From: Stemphylium vesicarium
Taxonomy: Eukaryota > Ascomycota > Dothideomycetes > Pleosporales > Pleosporaceae
Assembly (NCBI GenBank): GCA_004380135.1
Contig: QXCR01000247.1
Coordinates: 1-30,433, forward strand
Direction: 5' to 3'
Length of the DNA: 30,433 nt
Position numbers and translations under genes: made by a program. A model generated the notes under the pieces. The model was not told the DNA's origin, did not search any database, and saw only the letters and a list, made by a program, of their open reading frames with translations. This document shows, piece by piece, positions 29,948 to 30,433 of this stretch. How positions within the stretch are numbered: position 1 is the first letter of the stretch; each line of letters opens with the position of its first letter.

Positions 29948-30433
29948 GTGTTATACGGGGTTCGGTGATACTGTAACACCCAGACCGAAGGCCTGCAGTT
30001 AGGCGCATTTAGTCCCAACATGTTTGTTTCTTATACTCGCGCCTTAGCGAAGATACCTACTTCTAATCTACGCTTCGCGTAGAGGAAGATAAGTAAGAAT
30101 TACTCTTCTTACTACTACTGTGAAGGTCCGTCCTTAGTGTTATACGGGGTTCGGCGATACTTCTCTGTCCTGGTCCGTACTAAGGCAGGCGAGGTATTGT
30201 ATGGCGGTAGGCCCGTAGAGTTGTCTGGCGACTAAGTGGGATAGTAGGTATTCGGTAAAGACAATTCAATTCTATATGAGCGATAGAATAACTAGTTGGC
30301 AATCTGGGTAAGAGATGTAACTATGAGAGTTGACCACAACGAGAGAAACAATGAAACCTTTCCATCCTTATATCCTCATCGTAGTCGGTCCTGGCATCAT
30401 GCCCAGGTCCTGGAGTCACTGACTCCTCCTTGT
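29948..30433. repeat. LTR-like, hairpin-rich repeat, continuing past the window edge
   Basis: A 25-bp sequence occurs at 29948-29972 and again at 30137-30161 with one T/C difference. The first copy is bracketed by the inverted heptamers GGTGTTA (29947-29953) and TAACACC (29974-29980). Further stem-loops are TCTACGC-TTC-GCGTAGA (30067-30083), AGTAAGAA...TTCTTACT (30092-30113), CCTGGCAT-C-ATGCCCAGG (30390-30407) and GGAGTCA-C-TGACTCC (30412-30426). The reverse strand carries a TATATAAGG-like box near 30370. TGTTA...TAACA ends and a promoter-like TATA suggest part of an LTR of a retroelement, but no gag/pol is in view and the type is uncertain. Confidence 0.5.

Noticed and set aside
1..30433. 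tRNA, rRNA or a biosynthetic gene cluster
   Set aside because: No cloverleaf-like or rRNA-like sequence was recognised, and no backbone synthase (PKS, NRPS, terpene cyclase) is present; two MFS genes alone do not make a cluster.

Overview
The window looks like nuclear DNA of a filamentous ascomycete, most likely a Pezizomycotina mould of the Dothideomycetes/Pleosporales type. Introns are short (about 47-160 bp), GT-AG, with CTAAC/CTGAC-like branch sites. Actin has the usual filamentous-fungal gene structure. The flanks carry a HET-domain relic, a DUF3176 membrane-protein gene and a Fot1/pogo-type transposon with RIP-like stop codons. Species assignment is inference only.

Layout: (1) 1-4.6 kb is gene-poor: the tail of a CBM1 (cellulose-binding) protein at the left edge, then a decayed heterokaryon-incompatibility (HET) gene. 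(2) 4.6-23.4 kb is a dense core of housekeeping and transport genes: a DHA1-type MFS transporter (-), actin (-), the Hsp70 exchange factor FES1 (+), a proteasome assembly chaperone 3 homologue (-), the DEAH rRNA helicase DHR1/ECM16 (+), a sugar-porter MFS protein (-), a HemK/MTQ1-type release-factor methyltransferase (+), an aquaporin (-), the dolichyl-diphosphate phosphatase CAX4 (-) and an RWD-RBR ubiquitin ligase of the ITT1/RNF14 type (+). I resolved exon structures by joining reading frames at GT-AG sites, and the joined coding lengths are all multiples of three. (3) 23.4-30.4 kb is accessory: a D-amino-acid-oxidase fragment abutting a tail of an MFS permease, an unrecognised coiled-coil protein (466 aa), a DUF3176 gene whose spliced 762-codon frame is interrupted by exactly two TGA codons, then a RIP-like Fot1 transposase relic running into an LTR-like, hairpin-rich repeat at the right edge.

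The genes do not form one pathway. Several belong to protein homeostasis or translation (FES1, proteasome chaperone, DHR1, MTQ1, RBR ligase), as is common for conserved ascomycete cores, and four are membrane proteins. The core genes are intact, while relics sit on both sides, so the core looks like a conserved island between decayed accessory segments. I found no CRISPR array, tRNA or rRNA gene. No clearly new multi-gene system is evident; the most unusual item is the DUF3176 gene with two in-frame TGA codons.
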